Assembly: GCF_001005725.1 (NCBI RefSeq)
Contig: NZ_LBIC01000010.1
Location: forward strand, 1-64,000
Length of the DNA: 64,000 bases
Reading direction: 5' to 3'
Source: Sphingobium chungbukense
GTDB lineage: Bacteria > Pseudomonadota > Alphaproteobacteria > Sphingomonadales > Sphingomonadaceae
The position numbers were made by a program, and so were the translations under genes. The notes beneath the pieces were generated by a model, which was not told the origin of the DNA, did no database searches, and saw only the letters and a program-made list of their open reading frames with translations. This document shows, one piece after another, positions 1 to 8,591 of this stretch. Numbering within the stretch: the first letter of the stretch is position 1; each line of letters starts with the position of its first letter.

Positions 1-249
1 GTCGCCGAGATCGGGGCAGGGCTGTGCTGCGCCGATCTCGGGCTGCCGAACGTCCTACATGATAGCCATGCGAGCTATGTCGGCCACTGGCTCGGGATTC
101 TTCGCGGCGACAAGACCGCAATCATCCATGCCGCCGCCAAGGCCGAACAGGCCTTCACCTATCTGAAGAGCTTCGGCGTGGACGCTAATCTGCCGGGTCC
201 AATGCCTGGGGCGACCACAGCCCCCTCCGAGCCGGCCATTGCGGCCTGA
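1..249 (+). CDS. ardC: ArdC-family antirestriction protein, C-terminal end (cut by window edge)
   Basis: Open from the first base to a TGA at 247-249; the last 82 residues are present. The string VAEIGAGLCCADLGL followed by HASYVGHWLGILRGDK and a run of Ala/Lys ending in FTYLKSF matches the C-terminal helical part of ArdC-like proteins (N-terminal ssDNA-binding domain plus zincin-like domain). The zinc-binding HExxH part lies outside the window. ArdC of conjugative plasmids protects entering DNA from restriction, so its presence fits a plasmid leading region. The family call rests on this tail only, but the match is characteristic. Confidence 0.85.
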   Translation, partial: VAEIGAGLCCADLGLPNVLHDSHASYVGHWLGILRGDKTAIIHAAAKAEQAFTYLKSFGVDANLPGPMPGATTAPSEPAIAA

Positions 250-282
250 CCGATTTCCCACCAGTTTCCAAGGAGAACCACC

Positions 283-894
283 ATGGGTTGGCTCTTTATG
301 CCTCGCAGTTCGATGGGCGGCCATGCTTCGGCCAAAGCCTATCTCGATGCCCAATTCACCTATGAGCGCCCCCAGGAGGATGGTTCGTCGCGCGGCTTGA
401 AGGTCCTCGCTTCGGCCTGCCCAGGCAACCGAGTCTACTATGCGGCGACGCAAGTCATCGCGGACGGCAAGCCTGGGGAGGTGTTTGCCATCGTGTGTCT
501 CGTTCGCTGGAATCCGCGCGACAAGGAAGGCTATATCTTCGGATACAAGGACATGGAGGAATCCATGGGGCCGTGCGAAGCCGAGTGTCCTGCTCGCATC
601 CTCGACCTGCTCACGCCGACCGACAAGGAATATGCGCTCGATTGGCGCAAGCGCTGTCGCGCAAATCTCGAACGCCGGAGCCGCAAGCTCTCCGACGGCG
701 ACCGTCTGCGGCTGCCGGAGCCGGTGAAGTTCAGCGACGGCCATATCGGCCAGGAATTCATCGTGGCCAAGCGCGGTCGCCGGCTCGTCTTGCGAGATCC
801 GGACACCGGAGGTTACTACCGCATCACCCGGCTGATGGAGCGGGCCTGGTCGATCGTCCCTACCACCAGGGTGCATAAGACGGTCTTCGCCTAG
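283..894 (+). CDS. Conserved hypothetical protein (probably DUF6927)
   Basis: 203 residues starting MGWLFMPRSSMGGHASAKAYLD, preceded by AAGGAGA 7 bases before the ATG. The opening resembles the DUF6927 family of plasmid- and phage-borne proteins (name recalled, not searched). It is soluble, with no signal peptide or membrane segment. The C-terminal half holds a basic stretch (residues ~120-145, NLERRSRKLSDGDRLRL) followed by a short beta-rich segment. It sits 33 bases after ardC in the same direction, so the two may be co-transcribed. No catalytic motif is evident and function is unknown. Confidence 0.7.
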   Translation: MGWLFMPRSSMGGHASAKAYLDAQFTYERPQEDGSSRGLKVLASACPGNRVYYAATQVIADGKPGEVFAIVCLVRWNPRDKEGYIFGYKDMEESMGPCEAECPARILDLLTPTDKEYALDWRKRCRANLERRSRKLSDGDRLRLPEPVKFSDGHIGQEFIVAKRGRRLVLRDPDTGGYYRITRLMERAWSIVPTTRVHKTVFA

Positions 895-934
895 GCTCTG
901 TATCCGTCCCATCCAGCGATGAAGTGGACCCCTT

Positions 935-1141
935 ATGTTGAACGCTACCGAGAGGAACGGCCTGTCCTTGAAGCGGCTAGAGTTGTGCAGCCGGGAAAAT
1001 GCCGTGCGCGTGGCAAACCGCATTTTCGACGATCACACCAGGAAAGTCAGCATCCTTCGTACCGGCAATCCGCTCCAACCGTTCCGGGTATCGCTCGGCC
1101 CGGCGGACCCACGGCGTGTCGTTCTGGAGATCGTGGCGTGA
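935..1141 (+). CDS. Small hypothetical protein coupled to the thermonuclease gene
   Basis: 68 residues (MLNATERNGLSLKRLELC...). Its stop codon overlaps the GTG start of the downstream nuclease gene as GTGA at 1138-1141, which supports both reading frames being real and translationally coupled. A longer open frame from 919 also covers this region in the nuclease frame, but that stretch has no signal peptide and no coding character. The protein is basic at its centre (RVANRIFDDHTRKVSILR). No family recognised. Confidence 0.5.
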   Translation: MLNATERNGLSLKRLELCSRENAVRVANRIFDDHTRKVSILRTGNPLQPFRVSLGPADPRRVVLEIVA

Positions 1142-1653
1142 GACGTTTGGCGATATATCTGGTCATGAGCTTGGCGATATGCGGTATGGCCGATGCCCAG
1201 GGCGTGCAGAACGAACAATCCATTACGGCGCGGGCGAGGGCGCTCGACGGCGATACCATTGCAGCCGATTTTCGCCTTCTCGGCGTCGATGCCTTCGAAC
1301 GGCGACAGATGTGCGTGCGAGCAGGATCCTGCTGGACCTGCGGCAAGGCCGCACAGGACCTCGCCGCTCGTGTCCTGGGAGAAACCGACGCCCAAATCCA
1401 GCTCACCCGGCAGGCCAGCTACGGGCGACCGGTCGCAACCGTCAGCGTTAACGGTCGCGATCTCGGAGAGACGTTGATCAGGGCGGGGCTGGCTATTCCC
1501 CAACCCCAATTCCTGAAAGCCGATCCGGGACGCGCGAAACGCTACGCGCAGGCCTATGCCGCCGCCCGGCAAGCGAAGGCCGGAGCCTTTGCCGGCCAGT
1601 GGATCGAACCGGCGCGCTGGCGCCGCGGAGAACGTCTCGCCTGCGAGCGGTAA
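1138..1653 (+). CDS. Secreted thermonuclease-family (SNase-like) protein
   Basis: 171 residues from GTG 1138. The N-terminus MRRLAIYLVMSLAICGMADAQ is a signal peptide with likely cleavage after ADAQ, which is why this start was chosen over an in-frame start at 919. The mature part has the staphylococcal-nuclease features: ALDGDTI, then LLGVDAFE (Asp and Glu of the active site) and YGRPVATV (second active-site Arg region). Three to four Cys near residues 60-75 (MCVRAGSCWTCG) are unusual and may form disulfides or bind metal. Such small OB-fold nucleases are common on alphaproteobacterial plasmids, probably acting in the periplasm. Confidence 0.8.
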   Translation: MRRLAIYLVMSLAICGMADAQGVQNEQSITARARALDGDTIAADFRLLGVDAFERRQMCVRAGSCWTCGKAAQDLAARVLGETDAQIQLTRQASYGRPVATVSVNGRDLGETLIRAGLAIPQPQFLKADPGRAKRYAQAYAAARQAKAGAFAGQWIEPARWRRGERLACER

Positions 1654-1673
1654 CTTTCAACGAGGACCCCCCA

Positions 1674-2168
1674 TCAGGCGAGAAGACCGGGATCAGCCCA
1701 CCAGGAACGGCCCTGCCTGAAGTCGTCATTCACATCGACGATTGGTCCATCCGGTTCATCTGCCACATAGGGTGCCGCCAACGGTCGCGATCGGATCTTG
1801 CGACGATGGATATCGCCGGCGACGCGACCGCGCGCTGCGAGCAAATCCTCCAGCCACATGAGATCGTCGAGCATTTCGACGACACCGCGTCCTGCCAGGC
1901 AGAAATAGATGCAGCGCTGGAAATCGTCGCACAGGCGATTGCCCAGGATCGACAGGAGCTTTCGCTTGCCCCCCATCTCCCCCTCATGGATCCAGCTCAC
2001 CGCCTCTCGCAGTTCGCGAACCGAATAATAGGCATCCTCGATGTGCATGCCGATCGCCGCATTGGCGATCATACGCCGCGTAGGACGATTCCGTTCATCG
2101 AGCGCAGCGTCGCGCAGCGTCACATCAAGGTCGAATGGCTCCACATAGGCTGCCGGAAAACGGGGCAT
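1674..2168 (-). CDS. Hypothetical protein divergent from the DpdA-like gene
   Basis: 164 residues (MPRFPAAYVEPFDLDVTLRD...), read on the minus strand. On that strand the ATG is preceded by AAAGGAGA at good spacing, which supports the gene although most neighbours are on the + strand. The middle is helical (VRELREAVSWIHEGEMGGKRKLLSIL would be one long helix) and the C-terminus is acidic and aromatic. It lies 29 bases from the DpdA-like gene start, head to head, so the two share a short control region. No known domain recognised. Confidence 0.6.
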   Translation of the reverse strand: MPRFPAAYVEPFDLDVTLRDAALDERNRPTRRMIANAAIGMHIEDAYYSVRELREAVSWIHEGEMGGKRKLLSILGNRLCDDFQRCIYFCLAGRGVVEMLDDLMWLEDLLAARGRVAGDIHRRKIRSRPLAAPYVADEPDGPIVDVNDDFRQGRSWWADPGLLA

Positions 2169-2197
2169 TGAAATCTCCTTTGCGGGAGGAACCTATC

Positions 2198-3232
2198 ATG
2201 AACACGCCGTCGAGCAACGCGGCGCCGATTTCAATCATCGTCGGATTGCCGCATCTGGCTGACGGCGCGCTCCTCCGACGCGCGCGCGAGCTACAGCAGC
2301 CTGTCCTCGTTTCGGCCAACGCCCTGTCCCGCTGGTCGAAGAAACGCGGCGTGCGCGAATGGATCGGCTGGAACACGAGGCCGCTTGAGAACGCCCACGA
2401 TCTTCATAGCCTCTGCCTCGACAGCGCCGGCTTCAGCGCGATGGCCACCTACGGAAGCTATCCTTGGACGATCGACGACTATATTCGCCTCGCCGGCTCC
2501 CACCCGTTCCTTTGGTGGGCAGCTCTCGACTATTGCGTCGAGCAGGAAGTTGCCGGCGATCGCGACGAAGTGCTCGACCGCATCTCGCGCACCATCCGCG
2601 CGAACATCGAATGCCGGCTGCGGGCAGACGATGCTGGCATCGCCTATAGCTTCATGCCGGTTATCCAGGGGCGGCATCCTCGTGATTATCAACGCTGCGC
2701 GGAAGCTCTTTCGCTCACGATCGAGCGGGCACGGCTCGTCGGTGTCGGAAGCATGTGTCGCCGGCCGATCCATGGGCCGGATGGGCTGATCGCAGTCGTC
2801 GATCATCTCGACCGCGTGCTTCCGAGGTTCGTTCGGCTGCACCTTTTCGGCGTGAAGGGCGACGCCATTCCCTACCTCACCGCATTCTCCCATCGGGTCG
2901 AGTCGCTTGATAGCCAGGCCTATGGCGTGAGTGCCCGCAATGCCGCGCGGCGTCAGGGGCGGCCGAAGACGGATCGGTTGGTGGCGGACCATATGGCGCA
3001 CTGGCTGCAGCGGCAGCACAGCCGCCTTGGGCAGCGCCCCAGATTCTTGCCGGTCCAGCCTGAAATCCTGACGCAGCCCCAACCGGCTGATCGCTGGGAA
3101 AGAGCCATTGCGCAGGCTCGTGCCGAGATACGCGACCTCATTGAAACCGGCGACCTCGACCATGACGAAATAACCATCAGCTGGATCGAGCAATGGGCGG
3201 CCGACATCTACCGCGAAGCGCAAGCGGGCTGA
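2198..3232 (+). CDS. DpdA-like transglycosylase (tRNA-guanine transglycosylase fold)
   Basis: 344 residues from ATG 2198, with GGGAGGA just upstream. The order of blocks LDSAGFSAM (residue ~65), PFLWWAALDYCVE, a central VGVGSMCRR, then VRLHLFGVKGDAI and ESLDSQAYGVSAR is that of DpdA/queuine-transglycosylase-like proteins, including conserved acidic residues in LDSAGF and SLDSQAY that would serve base exchange. DpdA enzymes put 7-deazaguanine bases into DNA, and phage or plasmid versions can protect against restriction. No preQ0 synthesis genes or DpdB/C partners are seen in the window, so any substrate would come from the host queuosine pathway. It could instead act on another nucleic acid. 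Confidence 0.65.
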   Translation: MNTPSSNAAPISIIVGLPHLADGALLRRARELQQPVLVSANALSRWSKKRGVREWIGWNTRPLENAHDLHSLCLDSAGFSAMATYGSYPWTIDDYIRLAGSHPFLWWAALDYCVEQEVAGDRDEVLDRISRTIRANIECRLRADDAGIAYSFMPVIQGRHPRDYQRCAEALSLTIERARLVGVGSMCRRPIHGPDGLIAVVDHLDRVLPRFVRLHLFGVKGDAIPYLTAFSHRVESLDSQAYGVSARNAARRQGRPKTDRLVADHMAHWLQRQHSRLGQRPRFLPVQPEILTQPQPADRWERAIAQARAEIRDLIETGDLDHDEITISWIEQWAADIYREAQAG

Positions 3233-3292
3233 AGGAGGGGAGGGGGACCGGGGTTGCGAGCAGTCGATCCGCTCGAATCCCGGAGACCCATC

Positions 3293-3937
3293 ATGAGCTA
3301 TGATCTTGCCTTCCGTTACCAGCAGGCCCTTGATCCCAGCGCGCTGATCACCATCGGCACGACGCTGCACGCGATCCAGGCCGCCATTACCGATTGCCGT
3401 AACGCGGGCCTCGCGCTCGAGAAGGATCCGGCGGTCATTCTTCTCGCACGCCATCTGGGAATTGTCTGCGCAACGCGTGGATCGGATAGGGATCTGCGGC
3501 GCGACTGCATCGCACGTATTGCCGCCTTGCGGAACCAGCCCGTCCTGAACACGCTCGCCTATCGCGGCGTCGCGCATGATGAGCCAGCCAAGCGGCTGTT
3601 CCACTCGCAGGGGCGTGCGGCTATGCGTCGTCTTGCCGATGCGCTCGCGCTCGATGAGGGCAGTTTTGATATCCGGTCCTCCAAGGGCGGACCCGCCGTA
3701 TCGGGCGAAGTGACGCTCCACGGCCAAGCGATATGGGTGCAATTGTCGCTCGATATTGGCGGCCCCGATCGGGAAGTGTGCTTCCGCAAAGTGCGCGGCC
3801 GCAACGACCACCTCGGTGATCGCAATCTCTGGGCGTCGATCCGCGAACTGATGGACCCGGATCGCTTCGCCGCTCGGATCCACCGGGAGCTTCGCTTGCC
3901 CACGGCTGAACCCGAAGCACCCCGCCTCGTGGCTTAA
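3293..3937 (+). CDS. Conserved hypothetical protein
   Basis: 214 residues from ATG 3293 (MSYDLAFRYQQALDPS). The ATG is preceded by CGGAGACCCATC, and 50 bases further up lies a purine-rich tract (3231-3247), a leader layout that recurs upstream of several genes here. Residues 15-75 are helical and resemble a regulatory or adaptor fold; the C-terminal half has a basic patch (CFRKVRGRNDH). The stop overlaps the start of the next gene as TAATG. No family recognised. Confidence 0.65.
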   Translation: MSYDLAFRYQQALDPSALITIGTTLHAIQAAITDCRNAGLALEKDPAVILLARHLGIVCATRGSDRDLRRDCIARIAALRNQPVLNTLAYRGVAHDEPAKRLFHSQGRAAMRRLADALALDEGSFDIRSSKGGPAVSGEVTLHGQAIWVQLSLDIGGPDREVCFRKVRGRNDHLGDRNLWASIRELMDPDRFAARIHRELRLPTAEPEAPRLVA

Positions 3938-4401
3938 TGGGGGCGGTCATGCGCGTTCTCCTGTCCCGCGTCAGGATCGGTGTTCGGGAACCAACCTACT
4001 CCTACCGCCTCTATGTTCCCTTCAGGGAAATTTCGCCTGAACGGCAGGCCCTGATCCCGATGCACTCCGACTACGGGCATAGTACCGGCCTGCTGGCGCG
4101 CGTTTCGGATGTTATAGCGCCCATGGCTCATCTCGAGAGCGCGCCCGGCGTTGAGAAGCATAAGCGCGGCCGTCTCATCGACGATGTCGCGGAGCGGGTC
4201 GGTGCCTTGCTCCTCCAGGTGGCATTTCCGGAGATGCGGGAGCCGATGGTGCCTTTCCGGCTCATGATCCCGGCCGCTCCGTCGAATGCAAGGGTCTTCG
4301 GGTCGATCGAGAACCTTTCGGGTCGATACGGTGAACTTGCAGCTCGTCTGCCGACTGTCACCGCCACTTCCCTCGGCTTTCGCCTCGAAGGAGACCGATG
4401 A
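3937..4401 (+). CDS. Conserved hypothetical protein
   Basis: 154 residues (MGAVMRVLLSRVRIGVREPTYSYRLYVPF...), starting inside the TAATG overlap with the previous gene; ATG 3949 is an alternative start. Beta-rich N-terminus followed by a helix (LIDDVAERVGALLLQVAF). Its stop overlaps the next start as ATGATG, so genes from 3293 to 5759 form a translationally coupled set. Function unknown. Confidence 0.6.
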   Translation: MGAVMRVLLSRVRIGVREPTYSYRLYVPFREISPERQALIPMHSDYGHSTGLLARVSDVIAPMAHLESAPGVEKHKRGRLIDDVAERVGALLLQVAFPEMREPMVPFRLMIPAAPSNARVFGSIENLSGRYGELAARLPTVTATSLGFRLEGDR

Positions 4402-5759
4402 TGTCCGAGCCATTCGATCCGGCGAACCCTTCCGCATGGATCGCCCGTGGGCGTGATCCTGAGTGTGCAGCGGCCATCGCCGATGCCTGGCGCCGCTATC
4501 CGGATTTGCCAAACCACTTTCCCGCCGATCAGCGCATGGCGCGCCCGGGCGAACGAGGCAGGGCACTACGGCCTGTGTTCGACTCCATGACCAGCAAGGC
4601 CAATGAAGAGCGCCGGGCCCGTAATTTCGCCTTTACGACAAACCGCGTCGCCGCAGGTGAAGGCGATGATCGTGAACATGCAATCCTGCGTGCCCGTGAC
4701 CTCCATGGGTATGATTGGGATCGAGCGGTCCGCTATGCCTCGGGCTGGTATGCTGCACATGCTGGCTGGGACCCGGAGTGCCGCAGGCCTGGCCACATCG
4801 ACAGCAACAGCAAAGCCTACGATCATGGCTTTCGTGACGGTGGTGGCAATCGCGACGACCTGTTCGACACCGCACGCCGCGCGCTGATCGTTGATCAAAC
4901 GGTTGTGCCATCGTCCGGTCTATCCGCACGCCCCCGTCCCAGAGACTGGACCAAGCCAACCGACGCGCCGCGACCGACCCGCTGGGGACGACGACTCCTT
5001 CTCATCGGTGCACCGGAGGCTGGCCTGGTCGATTGCCCGGCTGAAATGGCGGTCCTTCTTCCGGCCCTCGACGCATATCCCGCTAGTGAGGAAGCGACTG
5101 TCATCATCATTTCCGGGGCGGGATTTCATTCCCGCGATGATGCCGAAAACGCGGCCCTTCCTCTCGTCGGCACAGCCACCGTAGCGCGGCTCGCATCGGA
5201 CCGGACGCAACGGGATCTCTTGCGAACGCTGATCGGCGCCCGTGATTTTGACGACATCCTTGTCGCTGCCCAGGGCGACTATCTCGCTTTGCTCGACGCT
5301 CATGCCGCTGCTCTACCCCTTTGTCGCACGATGGAGCGAACGCGCAACACGGTGCTCCAGCAGCGAGCGCATTTCCGGACCTGGCTGGATCGAGGTCTTA
5401 TCGCCGGCCAGACGGTCGGCGCCGGACATATCCGCTGGGGCAAGGCCGTGAAGGGGCTGACGGGTCGCCTCGGAGAATTCACTGCTCGCTATGGCGGCAA
5501 ACTGCCCAAGCGAGGCCACCGCATCATTGTCGAAATGGCTGATGGCGCTCCCGCGGAGGGCTTCGTCACGGCGGCGGGTGAACCGCTTGCCTGGGAAATG
5601 GTGATCACCAACCGCGCGCACTTACGCAGCGCAATGGCCGCCCGCCTGCGCGTGTTCGGCGGTGCGACGCGCATGCCATGGGCGAAGGAGGTCATCAACG
5701 AAAGGAATGACCATGAAGATACGCAAGATAACCATTTGCGTCACGCTGTTGATGCATGA
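4398..5759 (+). CDS. Conserved hypothetical protein (453 aa)
   Basis: 453 residues (MMSEPFDPANPSAWIARGRD...). Residues ~90-160 carry aromatic and Gly/Asp-rich segments (LRARDLHGYDWDRAVRYASGWYAAH, HGFRDGGGNRDDLFDTARRA) reminiscent of a structural repeat, and the C-terminal half contains VVGAGHIRWGKAVKGLTGRLGEF, a region of mixed charge. No Walker, nuclease or methylase motif is apparent. Coupled by ATGATG to the upstream gene. It overlaps the next gene by 47 bases, which is long and may mean that its true end or the next start is slightly different. Function unknown. Confidence 0.6.
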   Translation: MMSEPFDPANPSAWIARGRDPECAAAIADAWRRYPDLPNHFPADQRMARPGERGRALRPVFDSMTSKANEERRARNFAFTTNRVAAGEGDDREHAILRARDLHGYDWDRAVRYASGWYAAHAGWDPECRRPGHIDSNSKAYDHGFRDGGGNRDDLFDTARRALIVDQTVVPSSGLSARPRPRDWTKPTDAPRPTRWGRRLLLIGAPEAGLVDCPAEMAVLLPALDAYPASEEATVIIISGAGFHSRDDAENAALPLVGTATVARLASDRTQRDLLRTLIGARDFDDILVAAQGDYLALLDAHAAALPLCRTMERTRNTVLQQRAHFRTWLDRGLIAGQTVGAGHIRWGKAVKGLTGRLGEFTARYGGKLPKRGHRIIVEMADGAPAEGFVTAAGEPLAWEMVITNRAHLRSAMAARLRVFGGATRMPWAKEVINERNDHEDTQDNHLRHAVDA

Positions 5760-6237
5760 AAGCGATGAGGATCGCCTCTCGACTATGAGCTTGGCCCGGA
5801 TCGGCGAAGAGATCGACTTCGGCGATATGGTCGGCGCTTTTGCGATCGCGTCGTCGGAATCGCTGTCGTCGGATGCCGTTGCCCAGGAACTGCTCGCGCT
5901 TGGCAATGACGGGACATTTTTCGGCGAATCTGAGTCAGACGATGCGGCACTCGACCTTGGGCGTCGCGACGGCGCTGCGCTCCCCGTCGAAAACGCCGTT
6001 GCGGATGACGTCAACGATAGCCTCCAACCCGAAATCGGCGCACGCGCTCGCATTCGCCCGCGTCAGCGCATTGGCGGTGATCGCTATGCGAACCGCGAAG
6101 GCATAATCGTGCGCCAGCACTTTGCGGGCTTCTACGTGCGCCTTGACATGACCGCCCGCGAACGCAGCCAGAAAACCGAGCTGGTGGAAACCGGCTATAT
6201 CGAGGTCCTTTCGGCGCCCGATCAGCCTTGCCCCTAA
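5713..6237 (+). CDS. Hypothetical acidic protein
   Basis: 174 residues from ATG 5713 (MKIRKITICVTLLMHESDEDR), which has AAAGGA six bases upstream; ATG 5707 in frame is less well spaced. The first half is very acidic (ESLSSDAVAQELLALG, ESESDDAALDLG), while the second half resembles a small beta barrel with RPRQRIGGDRYANREGIIVRQ. It overlaps the end of the preceding gene. No family recognised. Confidence 0.55.
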   Translation: MKIRKITICVTLLMHESDEDRLSTMSLARIGEEIDFGDMVGAFAIASSESLSSDAVAQELLALGNDGTFFGESESDDAALDLGRRDGAALPVENAVADDVNDSLQPEIGARARIRPRQRIGGDRYANREGIIVRQHFAGFYVRLDMTARERSQKTELVETGYIEVLSAPDQPCP

Positions 6238-6258
6238 TCCCATCCAGGGAGCCTGAAA

Positions 6259-6798
6259 ATGTCCGATCCTACCAATCGGCAAGCGAGCACGCTTGTCCGA
6301 AATCCCGTGCTGGCGTTGCCGGCGGTCCGAGCACTCCAAGCGCTTGCGCCCGAGCTGCGCGCTCTGCTTGCGGTATTGCTCCTCGATCTGCGACGCGACG
6401 CTCGCGAGCGCTCGGAGAAGAACTGGAAAGCCCGCAAGGCATTCATGGCCGCCTATTGGTCGGTGGTCGCCGTCTATGCGGGGCATATCGCCGGCGCACT
6501 ATCCAATCAGCAAAGCGGGCGCCGGACGCCCAAAATGATCGTCCGCCAGGACGGCTATCCTGATCTTGCGGCACGCGACTGGACCGAGGCCTCTGATTTC
6601 TATGCCGCGCGTCGGGATCATTCGGGTCTCGGCGCCAGCCGGTTTCCCGATGCGTCTGTTCTTCTCGCGGACATCCCGGTTGGACGCATCAGCTACAACG
6701 GCCGGATTTGGCCGCCGACCCCTTGGCAGCGGGACATGCAGCCGATCCATGACAACCGCATCGCCACGCCGGACCGCCCCCAGACGCGACAGCTTTAA
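6259..6798 (+). CDS. Conserved hypothetical protein
   Basis: 179 residues (MSDPTNRQASTLVRNPVLALPAVRAL...). An Ala/Leu/Arg-rich helical segment (residues ~15-60, ALQALAPELRALLAVLLLDL) is followed by a Trp/Tyr-containing region (WTEASDFYAARRDHSG). The hydrophobic part is interrupted by charged residues, so it is probably helical packing rather than a membrane segment. Follows the previous gene by 21 bases with AGGGAGCC before the ATG. Function unknown. Confidence 0.6.
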   Translation: MSDPTNRQASTLVRNPVLALPAVRALQALAPELRALLAVLLLDLRRDARERSEKNWKARKAFMAAYWSVVAVYAGHIAGALSNQQSGRRTPKMIVRQDGYPDLAARDWTEASDFYAARRDHSGLGASRFPDASVLLADIPVGRISYNGRIWPPTPWQRDMQPIHDNRIATPDRPQTRQL

Positions 6799-6810
6799 TG
6801 AGGTGCCCCC

Positions 6811-7242
6811 ATGCCCCCGACCGATTTCTATGCCGTCATCGAGGATAACATCCGCCATGATGGCCAGCACCTGCAGGCAGTCTTCTCCGATGAGGCTGGT
6901 CCCGGCTTCGTCTACACGATCGGCAACGCCCTTCAGGGTCTCCCCGAGTTACTGATCCTCGGCAACTTCAATCCCCGCGCGGTGGGGCCGATCCTGAACC
7001 TGCTTGGCGACATGATGCGGGACGCCAAGACGCCTCTGGAAGGCGATATCGACTTTGGCGCCCGGTTCCCGGTCCGTGTCCGCCGCGCCTCCGCCGCCGC
7101 GCGGACTCGGTACACGATACAGGTGGGCCGGTATCTCCGGCACGAGGAATATGAAGTCCTCCAACTTCTCCTATGTGATCCGGCGGGCATCTATCCGGGT
7201 GAGCCGGGATGCGGTTCGGGCTTCGACGTGCCGCTCATATAG
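6811..7242 (+). CDS. DUF4262-family protein
   Basis: 143 residues (MPPTDFYAVIEDNIRHDGQHLQAVF). The segment GFVYTIGNALQGLPELLILGNF is the hallmark of DUF4262, a small family often found on mobile elements. The rest (residues ~85-143) is basic and beta-rich with VQVGRYLRHEEYEVLQLLLC-like packing. Biochemical role is not known. Thirteen bases separate it from the upstream gene, so it probably belongs to the same transcript. Confidence 0.75.
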   Translation: MPPTDFYAVIEDNIRHDGQHLQAVFSDEAGPGFVYTIGNALQGLPELLILGNFNPRAVGPILNLLGDMMRDAKTPLEGDIDFGARFPVRVRRASAAARTRYTIQVGRYLRHEEYEVLQLLLCDPAGIYPGEPGCGSGFDVPLI

Positions 7243-7379
7243 GCAGCACGATCGCCACGCATGTACGCGCGCGACCGGGGCTGTCTCTCAATCCCCGTTC
7301 GGACCTGCAGCCGCCCAGGAAAGATGAGGGGGGTTGGACAAGGCGATGGCCAGTCAGGCCGAGTCCAGGAGATCCCATC

Positions 7380-8591
7380 ATGGCAACTGTCGTCTCGATC
7401 GATCCGGCTGCGGATCAATGGTCGGTGCCCATCGGCAACCATAGCCGCGGCGCCCTCATGCTCAATCTCGAACGCCTGCTCGCGGGACGCCTTCTCATTC
7501 AGGGGAGCAGCGGCGCCGGCAAGAGCAGAACATTGCGCAAGATCATCGAGGAGGCATTCGATTTCACGACGATCGTCCTGGTCGACCCGGAGGGCGAATT
7601 CGGCAACCTAGCAGAGCATATCGGCGCTACGACACTCCGCGCCTGCGAACTGACCGCAGACGGGCTCACGGCCGCCGCCGCGCGCGCGCGGCATCATCGG
7701 CTTTCGCTGCATGTCGATCTCACCGACCTCGACCCCGACCAGCGCATCGTCAAGGCCGCCGCGCTCTTCGCCGGCCTCATCGGCGTACCGCGCGAACACT
7801 GGGGGAACACCGTCCTCGTCTGCATCGACGAAGGCCACCTGCTCGCGCCGCATCACGCCGGTTCCGCTCGCGACGCGGAAACCCGCCGGCTCGGCGTCGC
7901 CACCCTCACCGATTTATGCGCGCGCGGCCGCAAGCGCGGCATCGCCCCCATCATCGCGACCCAGCGCCTCGCCAAGCTCTCTTCTTCGGTTATCTCCGAA
8001 TTGCAGAACTTCCTGGTAGGCCTCAATGTTTTCGACCGGGACATTGCGCGCGCCGCCGATCTGCTCGGCTTCTCGGCGAAGGAGGCTGATCAGCTCCGCA
8101 AATTGGCCCCTGGCGAATTCTACGCGATGGGTCCGGCGATCGCGCCGCTGCCGGTCCTGGCCCACATAGACGAGACCGTTACTGTCCATCTCGGCGTCAC
8201 GCCGAAGCTGACGGCGGCCGCCGCTGTCGATGCGAGCGAAGCCGAGACGTTGCTCGATTTGGCCGCGCTGCGGGAAGTGTCGGGTGCATCGCGAAGCACG
8301 GCACTGACCATGAAGGGCACGCGCGCGCTCGACGCATTTTTGCTCGATCCAGCTGCGCCCGAGGCCGCGGCTATTGTCGGCGCGCTCAAGCGCATCGCGC
8401 CCAATGCCACGACCGCCAGCGACCTTACCGCACATCTCGGCTATGCCCGGGAGACGGTGGACCAGGCGCTCGATGTGTTGTCGGCATTGGCGGCCATAGA
8501 CACCATGCCGCGAGGGAACGACCGCATTGCTCGACTGCATGCGCGCCTCCGCGCGAAGATCAGCGACATCCCCGTGGTTGCGCTGGCATGA
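7380..8591 (+). CDS. HerA-type (DUF87) P-loop ATPase
   Basis: 403 residues from ATG 7380, preceded by AGGAGATCCC. Walker A is QGSSGAGKSRTL (residue ~40), Walker B is LVCIDEGHLL (~150), and the sensor region IIATQRLAKLSSSVISELQN follows, all typical of HerA/VirB4-like translocase ATPases. HerA enzymes move DNA as hexamers with nucleases such as NurA, or act in anti-phage systems with SIR2 or DUF4297 partners; none of those partners is here. It begins a translationally coupled operon: its TGA overlaps the next ATG (ATGA). The C-terminus ends with a helical, winged-helix-like stretch (residues ~330-400). Confidence 0.8.
   Translation: MATVVSIDPAADQWSVPIGNHSRGALMLNLERLLAGRLLIQGSSGAGKSRTLRKIIEEAFDFTTIVLVDPEGEFGNLAEHIGATTLRACELTADGLTAAAARARHHRLSLHVDLTDLDPDQRIVKAAALFAGLIGVPREHWGNTVLVCIDEGHLLAPHHAGSARDAETRRLGVATLTDLCARGRKRGIAPIIATQRLAKLSSSVISELQNFLVGLNVFDRDIARAADLLGFSAKEADQLRKLAPGEFYAMGPAIAPLPVLAHIDETVTVHLGVTPKLTAAAAVDASEAETLLDLAALREVSGASRSTALTMKGTRALDAFLLDPAAPEAAAIVGALKRIAPNATTASDLTAHLGYARETVDQALDVLSALAAIDTMPRGNDRIARLHARLRAKISDIPVVALA

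Noticed and set aside
2291..3883. 530-aa open frame on the minus strand across the DpdA-like gene
   Set aside because: It lies fully opposite two well-supported + strand genes and has the Arg/Ala/Gly/Pro composition of a shadow in GC-rich DNA.
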